Positions 23,435 to 33,794 of a DNA stretch of 64,000 nt are shown here, piece by piece. The translations under genes were made by a program, and so were the position numbers. Source of the stretch: Cepaea nemoralis. Taxonomy: Eukaryota; Mollusca; Gastropoda; Stylommatophora; Helicidae. How positions within the stretch are numbered: position 1 is the first letter of the stretch; each line of letters begins with the position of its first letter. The stretch covers positions 1 through 64,000 of the forward strand of contig JACEFZ010011694.1 in assembly GCA_014155875.1 (NCBI GenBank), given 5' to 3'. A model generated the notes under the pieces. The model saw nothing but the letters and a program-made list of their open reading frames with translations, did no database searches and had not been told where the DNA came from.

Positions 23435-24227
23435 ATGACATAAGCCTGGGTCACTGACATTGAGTTGAGTGACCGGGCAGGAGGAAGAATGGAGATGAGA
23501 GGGGGAGACAGTAAATTGACTGATCTGGCTACGAGGAAAACAATCAACCCTCAGAAATAATGGGGCGGATATGAGTGGAAATCCCCAGGGGGGGGGGGGG
23601 ATGGGTCGAGGGAGAGTTGTGTGTTGTGTGAAGTCAGGCGACTGGAAGGGCAGTGAGAGAAGAGACCGACTGCGGGTCGGGTCGTTTAAGAGAGAGCTCC
23701 GGTGTTGTGTTGTTCTTCGAGTGGTGAAGACAGGCCTGAACCCAGAGTGGGTTCTGTATTGAGTGTAGGCCAAACCCCAGAGTGGGTTCTATAGTTGAGC
23801 AGTGGCTCCAACCCAATGTGTGGGTTGTATTGTGTGAGCTCCAGCCGAGGATTGTAGCTGGATTACCTGTCTTGTGGATTGAGATTAGAGGCCAGCCGTG
23901 AGAAGGCAATTGATGTGTGCTGGTTAAATAGTGAGGAGGATATTCATATTCTATGGATTACGTTATGTTTCTGGATGTATAAACCTGTTCCGTTTGTCCG
24001 TCTTATTTTTGTAATAAAGGATTATGTGCGCCAACGGAATCTTGTTGAATGCCTGGTGAATATGCACTGCGGGGGTGAGTTACATTGCAAGACAGATATC
24101 TCCATTGACACACCATGAACATCGTTACCTAGACAACGACCATCACACAAAACTTATCATCAATATCATGAACAGTATCATCGTGAGAACTTCGTGATAT
24201 CATTATCATCAAGAGAAACATGTGACA
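23435..24227 (+). repeat. 3' LTR
   Basis: 793 bp, nearly identical to the 5' LTR, with the same TATAAA (about 23978) and AATAAA (about 24013-24018). It is preceded by an A/G-rich polypurine tract and followed by the ATGGG target duplication. Confidence 0.92.
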
Positions 24228-24604
24228 ATGGGTTTTTATTTGACCATCCCGGCCCCCGACCAGACCAGGCGCACTACTGGGGGGGGGGGGGGGGGAGCAG
24301 CAAATGCACCCGATCCGAGCCAAAGGACCAATAGGTTTTAGGAAGAAATCACTAGGAAATTATTGAGCAAACACAGTAAGTACATTTTCAAAACGTTTAA
24401 TGGAGAACTGAAATTTAAGTACAAAATAATTTTAATGAAATATTTTTCTATATTATTTTAATTATTAGCAATTATTTAAATTTAATGAGATCCTTGCGCT
24501 TGATGCTTGCTGCAAAGAGATTTTATGTCAGGTTCCAATTTAGTTAACTTCAGTCTCAAGTCTCCCCGTTTTGTTATATGCAGCCGATTCTTCCATTTTC
24601 GAAT

Positions 24605-24640
24605 CCCCCCCCCCCCCCCCCCCCCCTCCCCCCCCCCCCC

Positions 24641-24707
<67 letters not shown>
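24605..24707. repeat. Poly-C tract
   Basis: About 100 bp of nearly pure C inside the hAT-like element. It causes the poly-Pro and poly-Gly frames, which are not genes. Homopolymer length is unlikely to be accurate. Confidence 0.9.
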
Positions 24708-24711
<4 letters not shown>

Positions 24712-24949
24712 CAATCGAATTGTCCCCTGTAGGGCGTGGGCCCCACGTTGGGAAACACTGCTGTATACTGTTGCCAATGAAACTGTGACTTGTAGGCACT
24801 TATGTGTTTCTTTACACTTCTACATGTCCTTGTGTACACATCATCAAGGCCGAATTCTAATGATAGTGATGTGTCCCATTGAAGTGACCTGTCTCCCACG
24901 AGACTTGGTAGGAGGAGACACAAATTCACCTGCAATTATTGAGACATCG

Positions 24950-25397
24950 AGGAGAGGAGAAATAGACAACACATATTGGTGTGCATTTATTGACATAGAG
25001 AAGATAGGAGAACGAACGAACGAACTTTATTTTATCCTTATCCTGTATTTGTATCCTTATATTATCACCTCGAGGAGAAATACAACAAGCGCTAGACAAC
25101 ACATATTGGTGTACATTTATTGACATAGAGAGGAGAAGAGAAATACAACAAGCGCTAGACAACACATTTTGGTGTACAGTTATTGACATAGAGGGACGAA
25201 CGAGAAAGCCTAACAACACATTTTGGTGTACATTTATTGACATAGAGAGGAGAAGAGAAATACAACAGGCACTAGACAACACATTTTGGTGTACAGTTAT
25301 TGACATAGAGAGGAGAAGAGAAATACAACAGGCACTAGACAACACATTTTGGTGTACAGTTATTGACATAGAGAGGAGAAGAGAAATACAGCAAGAG
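24950..25397. repeat. 63-bp minisatellite, left block
   Basis: About six units built on ACAACACATTTTGGTGTACA, GTTATTGACATAGAGAGGAG and AAGAGAAATACAACAGGCAC. The 21-codon unit is open in the plus frame. A further 2 to 3 units lie at 26380-26520, beyond the RNase H fragment. Confidence 0.85.
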
Positions 25398-26340
25398 AAA
25401 CCACCGATCTTCCCACAGTTGGTATCCCCCTGACAACTATTCCAGAGCGAACTCCGTGGAAAGATGAGCATAGAATATCGCTACAAATCCAGACAAAAGT
25501 GAGAGGAATATTTGACAAGGAAGAACAGAACAGTGTACAGCTCAGAATAGCTACTCTCAGCTTCCTTGATGACGAATACCCACGGGCGCTCTGGATCCGA
25601 GTCTACATAGAGGGGTCAGCACTAAATGCTGTTCTAAATGGAGGAGCGGAAGTGTACATAGAATACCCAAATAATACTAGGGACACGGCCAGAGTTCCAA
25701 CAGGAAAGTACTGCCATAACTATGATGCTGAAATTGAGGCAATCAAGTTAGCAACAGAGAAATTAAAAAATACCAGCCATGGTACACAACCTGTGGTGAT
25801 ATTGACAGATGCAAAATCTGTTATAGAGGCGTTCCTGTCTGGGAAATTGCCAGTTCTAAGGACACTACTTTCTGAACTTAGCAGTCAGCATAAGGTCACC
25901 ATACAGTGGATACCACCCCACAGTGGAGTACCCGTAAACGACAGAGCTGATCGATTGGCTAAGGAAGGAGCAAAAGAAGAACAGCCTGATGTGCCCATTA
26001 CATACCACCAAAAGAACAGAATGATCAAATCAGTCAGAAGGCCACCAAACCCTACCCAAGACGACTACTACGTTATGGACAGACCAGAACAGGTCATTAT
26101 TCTGCGCCTCAGAACAGGACACAATAGATTACGCAACCACATGTATACAAAATTCAAGATTGGTGACTCAGCCATGTGCACATGTTGTTTGGCGTCGCAG
26201 TCAGCAGAGCACATACTCCATGACTACCCAAACTACAACATATCCAGGCGAACCTTCTGGCCTAGAGAGACCACATGGAAGATAAACTCTATGGACCGCT
26301 GAGTGATCTAAAAAAGACTGTTAGATTCATACAAGAGACA
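25398..26340 (+). pseudogene. 3' fragment of a non-LTR retrotransposon (RNase H plus zinc knuckle)
   Basis: The frame at 25499-26302 matches, in order, the end of the intact polymerase at 59027-62878: an RNase H with AEIEAIKLATEKL, ILTDAKSVIEAFLSG, IQWIPPHSGVP and DRADRLAKEGA, then the linker with RLRTGHNRLRNHMYTKFKIG and a C-x-C...H...Y/C zinc-binding end before RRTFWP. The first catalytic Asp of the TDGS motif is changed (YIEGS), and the second ligand area of the final knuckle reads HILHDYP where the intact copy has HLLQDCP. Endonuclease and RT are absent. It is a dead copy of a family related to the element at 58518-63729. Confidence 0.85.
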
Positions 26341-26379
26341 ACATTGCAGTTATAGACATATTTCAGGCGAACGAAAGAA

Positions 26380-26520
26380 GAGGAAGAAATACAGCAGGCA
26401 CTAGACAACACATATGTGTGTGCAGTTATTACATAGAGAAGAGAGGAGAAAAATACAGCAGACAGTAGACAACACACATATTGGCGTGCATTTATTGACA
26501 TAGAGAAGAGAGGAGAAAAT
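26380..26520. repeat. 63-bp minisatellite, right block
   Basis: Two to three diverged units matching the array at 24950-25397 (GAAATACAGCAGGCACTAGA, ATTGACATAGAGAAGAGAGG). Confidence 0.75.
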
Positions 26521-27170
26521 ATGGCAGATATATAAGATAACACACTAGACAAATTGATTTATTTTGTAGACAAACACAATACTTGAAGACACGTTACCAC
26601 AACATGACGCCATTGTCTCGCTGAAGAATCTAGTGACTATCGTGTTCATATTGTTGTTTTCCGTGAGATACAGTCAGTACTTCTGAATTTGTTTTTCCTG
26701 TTATTTCGTTGCTGCTGTAGTTCCCAAGTGCAGCACTGCGGCCAGACGTTTGTTGTTATGTAATTATTATTTATATAATACCAATCAATAGCAGCAGTGG
26801 TAACGGCAGGTAAAGAGTGGATCAAGAGGAGGCAGACCTGACTGAGGTTGGCGGATATAATCATGAACTGTGTTGGTGGGAACAGAGATCTGCCTTGTGT
26901 GAAATTGATCACTGCGCCGGCTCGTATTATCCGCTGGTCTGATGGGCAGGCATGTATATCAGATTTACTGTTCACTCGAGTTCAGTGCTAGCCGGCTGCT
27001 GTTGGAGAACAGACGGCTCACTCTGGTTTCTTACCGCGTGCAAGCTCAGACCTGGGTCAGGCAGACAGGCGAGTGGGGAAGAGAACCGATGTTTGTTGTG
27101 AGAGAACTGTTGTTAGCACTGGGGTCAAGGTAATAATGTGGGGGATAGTGGCGTGAAATGTTTAGGGTAT
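26521..27170. other. Unassigned region, no recognised gene
   Basis: No domain-bearing frame or paired repeat was found. Confidence 0.4.
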
Positions 27171-27175
27171 CACAC

Positions 27176-28345
27176 GTGGTGTAGATCACGGCAGTATGAG
27201 ATGAGGGTGTTCGGGGTATCCCCATGTTAGGTCACGGCAGTATGAGACGAGGTGTTCGGGGTATCCCCATGTTAGGTCACGGCAGTATGAGACGAGGTGT
27301 TGGGGGTATCCCCATGTTAAGTCACGGCAGTATGAGACGAGGTGTTGGGGGTATCACCATGTTAAGTCATGACAGTATATGAGACGAGGTGTTCGGGGTA
27401 TCGCCAATGTTAGGTCACGGCAGTATGAGACGAGGTGTTGGGGGTATCACCATGTTAAGTCATGACAGTATATGAGACGAGGTGTTCGGGGTATCCCCAT
27501 GTTAAGTCATGACAGTATGAGACGAGGGTGTTCGGGGTATCGCCAATGTTAGGTCATGACAGTATGAGACGAGGGTGTTCGGGGTATCACCATGTTAAGT
27601 CATGACAGTATGAGACGAGGGTGTTCGGGGTATCCCCATGTTAAGTCATGACAGTATGAGACGAGGGTGTTCGGGGTATCGCCAATGTTAGGTCATGACA
27701 GTATGAGACGAGGGTGTTCGGGGTATCACCATGTTAAGTCATGACAGTATGAGACGAGGGTGTTCGGGGTATCGCCAATGTTAGGTCATGACAGTATGAG
27801 ACGAGGTGTTCGGGGTATCCCCATGTTAAGTCATGACAGTATGAGACGAGGGTGTTCGGGGTATCGCCAATGTTAGGTCATGACAGTATGAGACGAGGGT
27901 GTTCGGGGTATCACCATGTTAAGTCATGACAGTATGAGACGAGGGTGTTCGGGGTATCACCATGTTAAGTCATGACAGTATGAGATGAGGGTGTTCGGGG
28001 TATCACCATGTTAAGTCATGACAGTATGAGATGAGGGTGTTCGGGGTATCACCATGTTAAGTCATGACAGTATGAGATGAGGGTGTTCGGGGTATCACCA
28101 TGTTAAGTCATGACAGTATGAGATGAGGGTGTTCGGGGTATCACCATGTTAAGTCATGACAGTATGAGATGAGGGTGTTCGGGGTATCACCATGTTAAGT
28201 CATGACAGTATGAGATGAGGGTGTTCGGGGTATCACCATGTTAAGTCATGACAGTATGAGACGAGGGTGTTCGGGGTATCACCATGTTAAGTCATGACAG
28301 TATGAGACGAGGGTGTTCGGGGTATCACCTATGTTAGGTCAAAGC
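27176..28345. repeat. 46-bp minisatellite (about 25 units)
   Basis: Units read TATGAGACGAGGGTGTTCGG, GGTATCACCATGTTAAGTCA and TGACAG. Variants (CGCCAATGTTAGG or CACCATGTTAAG; GACGAGG or GATGAGG) form blocks, with the most homogeneous units on the right. A 46-bp period frame-shifts every unit, so no coding is possible. Confidence 0.92.
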
Positions 28346-28573
28346 AGAATGAGAGGAGGTTGAAGCTCTCTTCGTTAACACTTATTTCGTGAACGCGTGC
28401 GTGTCCTCGTCGGGTCCTTCGGTTTGTCAGACCGTTGGTTCCTCAACTTTGTCTGGCATCAATTACTGTACATTGAGATCTCTTTATCTCACGCTGAGGG
28501 GTGTTGTTTAATTATGGTCGTGATTTTTACCTCCCTGATTTTATATTTTGATTTATGCGCGCGCGAACGAACG

Positions 28574-28574
<1 letters not shown>

Positions 28575-28650
<76 letters not shown>
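28575..28650. repeat. (CA)n followed by (GA)n microsatellite
   Basis: Simple dinucleotide tract. Confidence 0.95.
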
Positions 28651-28653
<3 letters not shown>

Positions 28654-28828
28654 AAGGGTGGGGTAGAGACAGACTTGTCCTCGGTGTCTAGCTCTATTGT
28701 GACCTGCGCTGTACATCCTGCATTGTGTACTGTTGAAGTTATTCAGTCCTATGTTAGGTGACATTGTTAGGTGAGCACTGGGCTTCTTCCCATACTATCG
28801 CCGTCCACAACTCTTGTGTAGTCCTCCC

Positions 28829-28831
<3 letters not shown>

Positions 28832-28908
<77 letters not shown>
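28832..28908. repeat. (CT)n microsatellite
   Basis: Uninterrupted CT tract of about 77 bp. Confidence 0.95.
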
Positions 28909-28910
<2 letters not shown>

Positions 28911-28985
28911 GATCAGTTCTGCTCACCCTACCGCTCTCTCACGGGCAGTCCTGTCTTACTCAGCAACTATGTCCTAATCTCCTCT

Positions 28986-30000
28986 ACAGTTCCGTCTCCT
29001 ACTAATGAACAGTTCCGTCTCCTACTAATGAACAGTTCCGTCTTCTACTAATGAATGCCGCTGTTGCTGCTTCCACCTCCATTCTCATTCTTGAGGTCGT
29101 AGTCTCATATGCCAGACTCTCCTTTTTCAAGACTCGCCCATTAGCCTTTACAATAAATCCCCAGCCACTACTTCTGTTTCTCACCACTGACCCATCTGTG
29201 TAGATGACTATGTCACCTTGATGTGTGTTACTCTGGATCAGTTGCTGCACTTCAAACTCTGTGCGGCCAACTGCCCATTCTCTGCACTCACGACCCAGTG
29301 TTACAATTACATTGTGCAGTTCCGTCTTCTACAAATAAACAGTTTTGTCTCCTACTAATGAACAGTTCCTAATGCACAGTACCGTGTTGTACTAATGAAC
29401 AGTTCCGTCTTCTACTAAAGAGTCCCATTCTATCCTGTCTTCAACTAATGAACAGTCCGTCTTCTACTAATGGACAATCTGACTCCTACAAATGAACAGT
29501 TCCGTTCTCTTCTACGAATGAACCGTCTCCTACTAATAAACAGCCCTGCTGTCTTTTACGAACGAACAGTTTCATCTCCCACTAACAGTCATGTCCCCGA
29601 CTAATGAACAGTTCTATCGTCTTCTACTAATGAACCGTTCCCAGCATCTCCCACTAACAGTCATGTCCCCGACTAATGAACAGTTCTATCGTCTTCTACT
29701 AATGAACCGTTCCCAGCATCTCCCACTAACAGTCATGTCCCCGACTAATGAACAGTTCTATCGTCTTCTACTAATGAACCGTTCCCAGCATCTCCCACTA
29801 ACAGTCATGTCCCCGACTAATGAACAGTTCTATGGTCTTCTACTAATGAACCGTTCCCAGCATCTCCCACTAACAGTCATGTCCCCGACTAATGAACAGT
29901 TCTATGGTCTTCTACTAATGAACCGTTCCCAGCATCTCCCACTAACAGTCATGTCCCCGACTAATGAACAGTTCTATCTTCTACTAATGAACCGTTCCCA
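28986..30000. repeat. Minisatellite with 72-bp higher-order unit
   Basis: Diverged short units (CAGTTCCGTCTCCTACTAAT plus GAA) occupy 28986-29055 and 29314-29590. A regular 72-bp unit beginning CAGTCATGTCCCCGACTAAT is repeated about six times from 29588. The array is interrupted at about 29056-29313 by an RNase H fragment. Confidence 0.88.
29056..29313 (-). pseudogene. RNase H fragment of a non-LTR element
   Basis: The minus-strand translation shows GDIVIYTDGSVVRNRSSGWG and ETTTSRMRMEVEAATAA, which align with VIYTDGSVVRHVRSSWAF and ETTSSLTMEVMAVSKAI in the larger element at 30298-32959. Only the N-terminal third of RNase H remains. It sits inside the surrounding minisatellite. Confidence 0.75.
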
Positions 30001-30227
30001 GACATCATATATTATTATGCCTGAGATGTTTTATTTCCCGAGAACGTGCCCCTGTGGTAAGCGGGTCAAGTCAACCTTCAGTCAACAAACAGGACAGGGG
30101 AAAGCTGGGAAACCTGTGCAAATATTGGCATCACGGCTGGGAGATGGTGGACAGTGGGGCTGTAGGTCCCTCGGCGTTGAGCCCTGACTGGCGGCTGGCT
30201 GGAGTAGAATGAAACTTAAGAGCCAGG

Positions 30228-30297
30228 ATATGAAGCTGTGACAGATAACCAAACACATAGTTGTGGCAGACAACCAAGCACACAGTTGTGGCAGATA
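30228..30297. repeat. Minisatellite, left flank of non-LTR insertion
   Basis: Units of about 25 bp (CAGATAACCAAACACATAGT, CAGACAACCAAGCACACAGT) continue on the far side of the element at 32960-33115, so the element inserted into this array. Confidence 0.8.
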
Positions 30298-32959
30298 GTT
30301 AGTTAGTTAGTCGACAGATCATCCTCGTTGCACATCGAACCATTCAGTCCATAAGTGCTCGGATCCCCTCCTCAGCAAATCCCGCAGCGTGTAGCGGCTA
30401 ACGACGCCAGTTCTGTGTTGGTTTATCAATCTTCTTTGGCTTCCTGCGTAGTGTTCTTGTTTGGCCACTCCTCTTTTAATTTGCTGCTCCTGCAGTCTGG
30501 CCATTGTTGTAGATTCACAGTCATCACTTGGTTCTCGCAAAAGTCTCACTTCTCGTAGAGCATTCAGAATGTCAGCCTGGTCCATGGCGCGTCCGCCCTC
30601 CACAGTAGCCTCACCTGCGAGCTTGTCAGCCCGCTCATTTCCTTGTACTCCCGCATGACCTGGCACGAAGATGAAACTAATCTTTGCCAGCCGAGACCGC
30701 TTCAGAGGCAGCAGCCATTCTCTTCGGATCGACCCCTCCTCTATCCTCTTGATCATGTTCATTGAGTCGCTAAGGAAACAAGCCCTAGTGAATGTCTGTG
30801 TCTCGAGCCATGTTATTGCTTTACTTACTGCCATGACTTCCATGGTCAGGCTACTTGTGGTTTCAGTGAAAGCACCAGAGTCCTCCTTCACAATTCTCCC
30901 TCCGGCCCGAGCTGTAAAGGCCCATGAGCTTCTCACATGTCGGACGACCGACCCATCTGTGTAGATGACCGCGTCACCGTCTAGCGAATTCTCGAAAATC
31001 AACGCTTGTACTTCAGCCTCAACAGCAGCCGGATTTTCTTGCCTGCATTTTCTATCTAGTTGGATGCAAACTGAAAAGGATGTGCAGAAGTCTGTTGGCA
31101 CTTGCACCCACTCCTCGCCAGGTTCTAAGTCCTCAAGTGAACACACCTGTTGAAGAATGTCTTCGGCTTGACCCATCCACGACCGTCCTCTTTTTAACCT
31201 GCTGCCCTTCACCTTCCTAATTTCACTATGCAGTGGATGTTGTGTGTTTGCGTTAATTCTGAGGTAGGCGCGTGCCCTGCAAACTTGTATTCTCTCTTCA
31301 ATGGTTGGAAAATCAAGAAGGTAGCGCATCGCCCTGCATGCTGTATCTCTTGTACATCCAAGAATAATGCGCATAGCTTCATTCTGTATCCTTTCCATCC
31401 TTTCTATCTGCTTATGGCTGAGAGTCAGGATTGCCATTGCATACTCCAAAACAGACATGACCAGCCCCTCGTACAGAAGACATAGATGGCGCTGCTCACA
31501 GTTTGCTGCCGCCATCACCCGCATCGCTGCCAAACCCCGCTTGGCCTTTGTTATCACCTGGTCTATGTGCACATTATAAGCAAGGCTTCGATCAAACCGT
31601 ATCCCCAGGTAATTCATTGCCTGCGTTCTTTCCACCGTCTCTGAACACAGCATTACAGTTGGTGTTGGGTTGTTGACAATATGATTATTCAACGAGAACC
31701 AAGTCACTGTTGCCTTTGTTGGGTTGACCATTGCCCCAGCTTCATCACACCAAGTACTTATGCGATTGAGTTCGGTTTGTAGTTCCACAGCAACCTCCTC
31801 TCTATCCTTACCCTGACGATACACTAAAACATCATCGGCATACGACAATGTCCTGCCAGGTCCAGTGATCTGCTCACTGGTGATTCTCACTGTGTAGGCG
31901 TTGAACAGTACCGGAGATAATGGTGATCCCTGTGGTAGGCCAGGATATATTGTTGTTGGTTCCGAAGTCCAACTGCCACATCTAAAAACTACTTTCCGTT
32001 GGTAGAGGGCTGCAGCGATCCAACTAAGGAGGAATGGACTTACGTTTAGTTCAAGAAGCTGAAACATTAAAAAATCCAGTGGTACTCTGTTGTATGCGTC
32101 CTCAAGATCAATCGCTGCAGCAACGGTTTCAGTGCCTGAGTGGAAACCTTCATAGACATCATGGGCAAAGACTGCTGCATTGGTCCAGGTTTCTCTTTTT
32201 GGACGGTACCCACCCAGGGTAGTTGGGAAAACACCTTGCCTCTCTAGTTGGCTTGATATTTTCCTGGCAATTACCTTCTCCAGCAGCTTGCCTATTGTAT
32301 TCTGCATGGTTATAATTCGATATCCCTGAATTTTTTTGTGGTCTTTGTCAGGCTTCGGCAAGGGAATCAGATAGCTGTGTAACCATTCCTCCTTGATGCT
32401 AGCACTCCCTATACTGTTGTTGTACATGTCTGCTAGTTTCTCTAGCTCATTGTCGGTACACCTATTTATGTCGTTGTATCTTATGCCATCAGGACCTGGA
32501 GCACTGTTATTTGATCGTCGAAGCACAGCCTTGATTTCTTTCACTGTCACTGTGTCTTCCTCCGAAGTGTTCTGGGCCTTGCATCTGTCTGAGGTGACCT
32601 CCTTGGCCAGATTTCGGCCTCCCATGTCTGTCTGGTTGCCCTGCTCAAGGTAGCGTTCAAAGAGGGCTTTGCCCTTGTCCTCGTCAGTCCTCTGCCAGGT
32701 GAGGTCAGCACCTTGGAAGTCTGAAATGCTCTTATTCTTGACTACACCACTCATGCTTTTATGTAGTCGCCAGAACAATTTCAGTGACTTGTCTGTGCTT
32801 ACTCTTTGACACACCTCTGCCCATTTTTCGCTTTTAACCACCTTGACCAGTGTTTTGAAATAGCTTACTTTTGTGTGCATCTCTCTTTCTAAGTGCAAGC
32901 AAGGACTAGGATGACCAGCTCTGTTCTTCTTGGCATTTTGCCATCTCCTTACAGCACTG
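30298..32959 (-). pseudogene. 5'-truncated non-LTR retrotransposon (RT and RNase H)
   Basis: One minus-strand frame stays open across the element. RT: APGPDGIRYNDI, a degenerate GYRIITMQNTIGKLLEKVI block, AAIDLEDAYNRVPLDFL (motif A), GLPQGSPLSPVLFNAY (motif B) and SYADDVLVY (motif C, coding near 31840). RNase H: VIYTDGSVV (near 30965), TMEVMAVSKAI, FLSDSMNMI and FVPGHAGVQGNERADKLAG. The endonuclease is missing. The first residues of the open frame come from the flanking minisatellite, so there is no real start codon. The 3' tail is (CTAA)n, seen as GTTAGTTAGTTAG at 30298. The repeat TGTGGCAGATA at 30287-30297 and 32960-32970 is the likely target duplication, although the site is itself repetitive. 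Confidence 0.88.
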
Positions 32960-33115
32960 TGTGGCAGATAACCAAACACACAGCTGTGACAGATAACCAA
33001 ACACACAGCTGTGACAGATAACCAAACACACAGCTGTGGCAGATAACCAAGCACACAGTTGTGACAAACAGCCAACCACACAGTTGTGACAGTCAACCAA
33101 AAACACAGCTATGAT
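32960..33115. repeat. Minisatellite, right flank of non-LTR insertion
   Basis: Six units of about 25 bp containing CAGATAACCAAACACACAGC. Same family as 30228-30297. Confidence 0.85.
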
Positions 33116-33473
33116 ATCCACTGTAAATAACTGGCTCATGAGGGTAGTGAGGAAAGCTGGGAAACACTTGGGCTTGTGTGATCACAATCAGTGGCTGACA
33201 AATCCACGGGACACTTGAGATACAATGAGAAATAACTCACAACTAGAAATTAACACTTGTAGAATACACAGGCAAGAAGTGGCACATGTTAGTACCAGTG
33301 GGATCTCAGCCTGAAAAACGGGAATTCCCGTGTACACGTTAGGCACATTAAGGATGGATTTGGGAAAACACGCCGCCCCATCTCTGTCCTGGCGGCATTG
33401 GTAGGACAGCAAACCCACCCATAAACAGATAGAGCCGGTTATCTGTGATGGGATCTGTCTACAGGAAACATAT

Positions 33474-33630
33474 CTGACACACATGGGATCTGTCTACAGG
33501 AAACACACCTGACACACATGGAATCTTTGATGGGATCTGTCTACAGGAAACACACCTGACACACAAGGAATCTTTGATGGGATCTGTCTACAGGAAACAC
33601 ACCTGACACACAAGGGATCTTTGATGGGAC
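33474..33630. repeat. Short minisatellite of about 47 bp
   Basis: Units contain GATCTGTCTACAGGAAACAC, ACCTGACACACA and GGAATCTTTGATGG and are repeated about three times. Confidence 0.75.
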
Positions 33631-33694
33631 ACATTAACCTTTGAGGTGCCTAACTAGGTCAGAAGAGTCCATGGTCTCAGGAGAGGTTCAGATA

Positions 33695-33738
33695 TTGTCT
33701 CTCTTTCTCTCTCTCTCTCACACACATACAGAGAGAGA

Positions 33739-33790
<52 letters not shown>
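33695..33790. repeat. (CT)n and (GA)n microsatellite
   Basis: A CT tract, CACACACATAC, then a GA tract; the two arms are complementary and could form a hairpin. Confidence 0.9.
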
Positions 33791-33791
<1 letters not shown>

Positions 33792-33794
33792 ATG

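Larger units (their letters stand above)
17775..24227 (+). mobile_element. LTR retrotransposon encoding Gag-protease only
   Basis: Two direct LTRs (17775-18565, 23435-24227) begin TGACATAAG and end ATGTGACA. The element is flanked by a 5-bp duplication ATGGG (17770-17774 and 24228-24232). A primer-binding-like TGGGGGCTACGTCC follows the 5' LTR, and a polypurine tract (AAGAGGGGGG) precedes the 3' LTR. The internal region is about 4.87 kb and has one long ORF (Gag plus aspartic protease). RT, RNase H and a complete integrase are absent. The LTRs differ only by a few 1-bp indels that I could see, so the insertion is recent. It has the layout of a TR-GAG type non-autonomous element. Confidence 0.92.
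15614..24566. repeat. Tandem segmental duplication, copy B (interrupted by LTR element)
   Basis: This is the second copy of the 12309-15613 unit. It has one 36-bp unit instead of about 25, the same RTE relic (15700-16120), the same 22-bp array (16315-16622) and the same hAT-like element, and is split by the LTR retrotransposon at 17775-24227. The minus-strand frame at 17053-17265 lies in a stretch shared with copy A and has no recognised function. Confidence 0.85.
17354..24768 (+). mobile_element. Non-autonomous hAT-like DNA transposon, copy B (host of nested LTR element)
   Basis: The terminal inverted repeats are CAGTGTTTCCCAAC (from 17362) and GTTGGGAAACACTG (to 24760). They are flanked by a perfect 8-bp direct repeat CTGTATAC at 17354-17361 and 24761-24768. 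An 8-bp target duplication and C/TAG..TG-type termini are hallmarks of hAT elements. Without the nested LTR element it is about 0.95 kb, contains long poly-C tracts and has no transposase, so it must have been moved in trans. Confidence 0.85.

Noticed and set aside
24507..24935. Poly-proline and poly-glycine proteins
   Set aside because: Translation of a homopolymer C tract inside the hAT-like element.
27176..28345. CRISPR-like look of regularly spaced repeats
   Set aside because: Units are contiguous with no variable spacers, and the DNA is eukaryotic.
32960..33139. Cysteine-rich N-terminal extension on the minus-strand retrotransposon frame
   Set aside because: This part translates the flanking 25-bp minisatellite and not the element; the element starts at about 32959.
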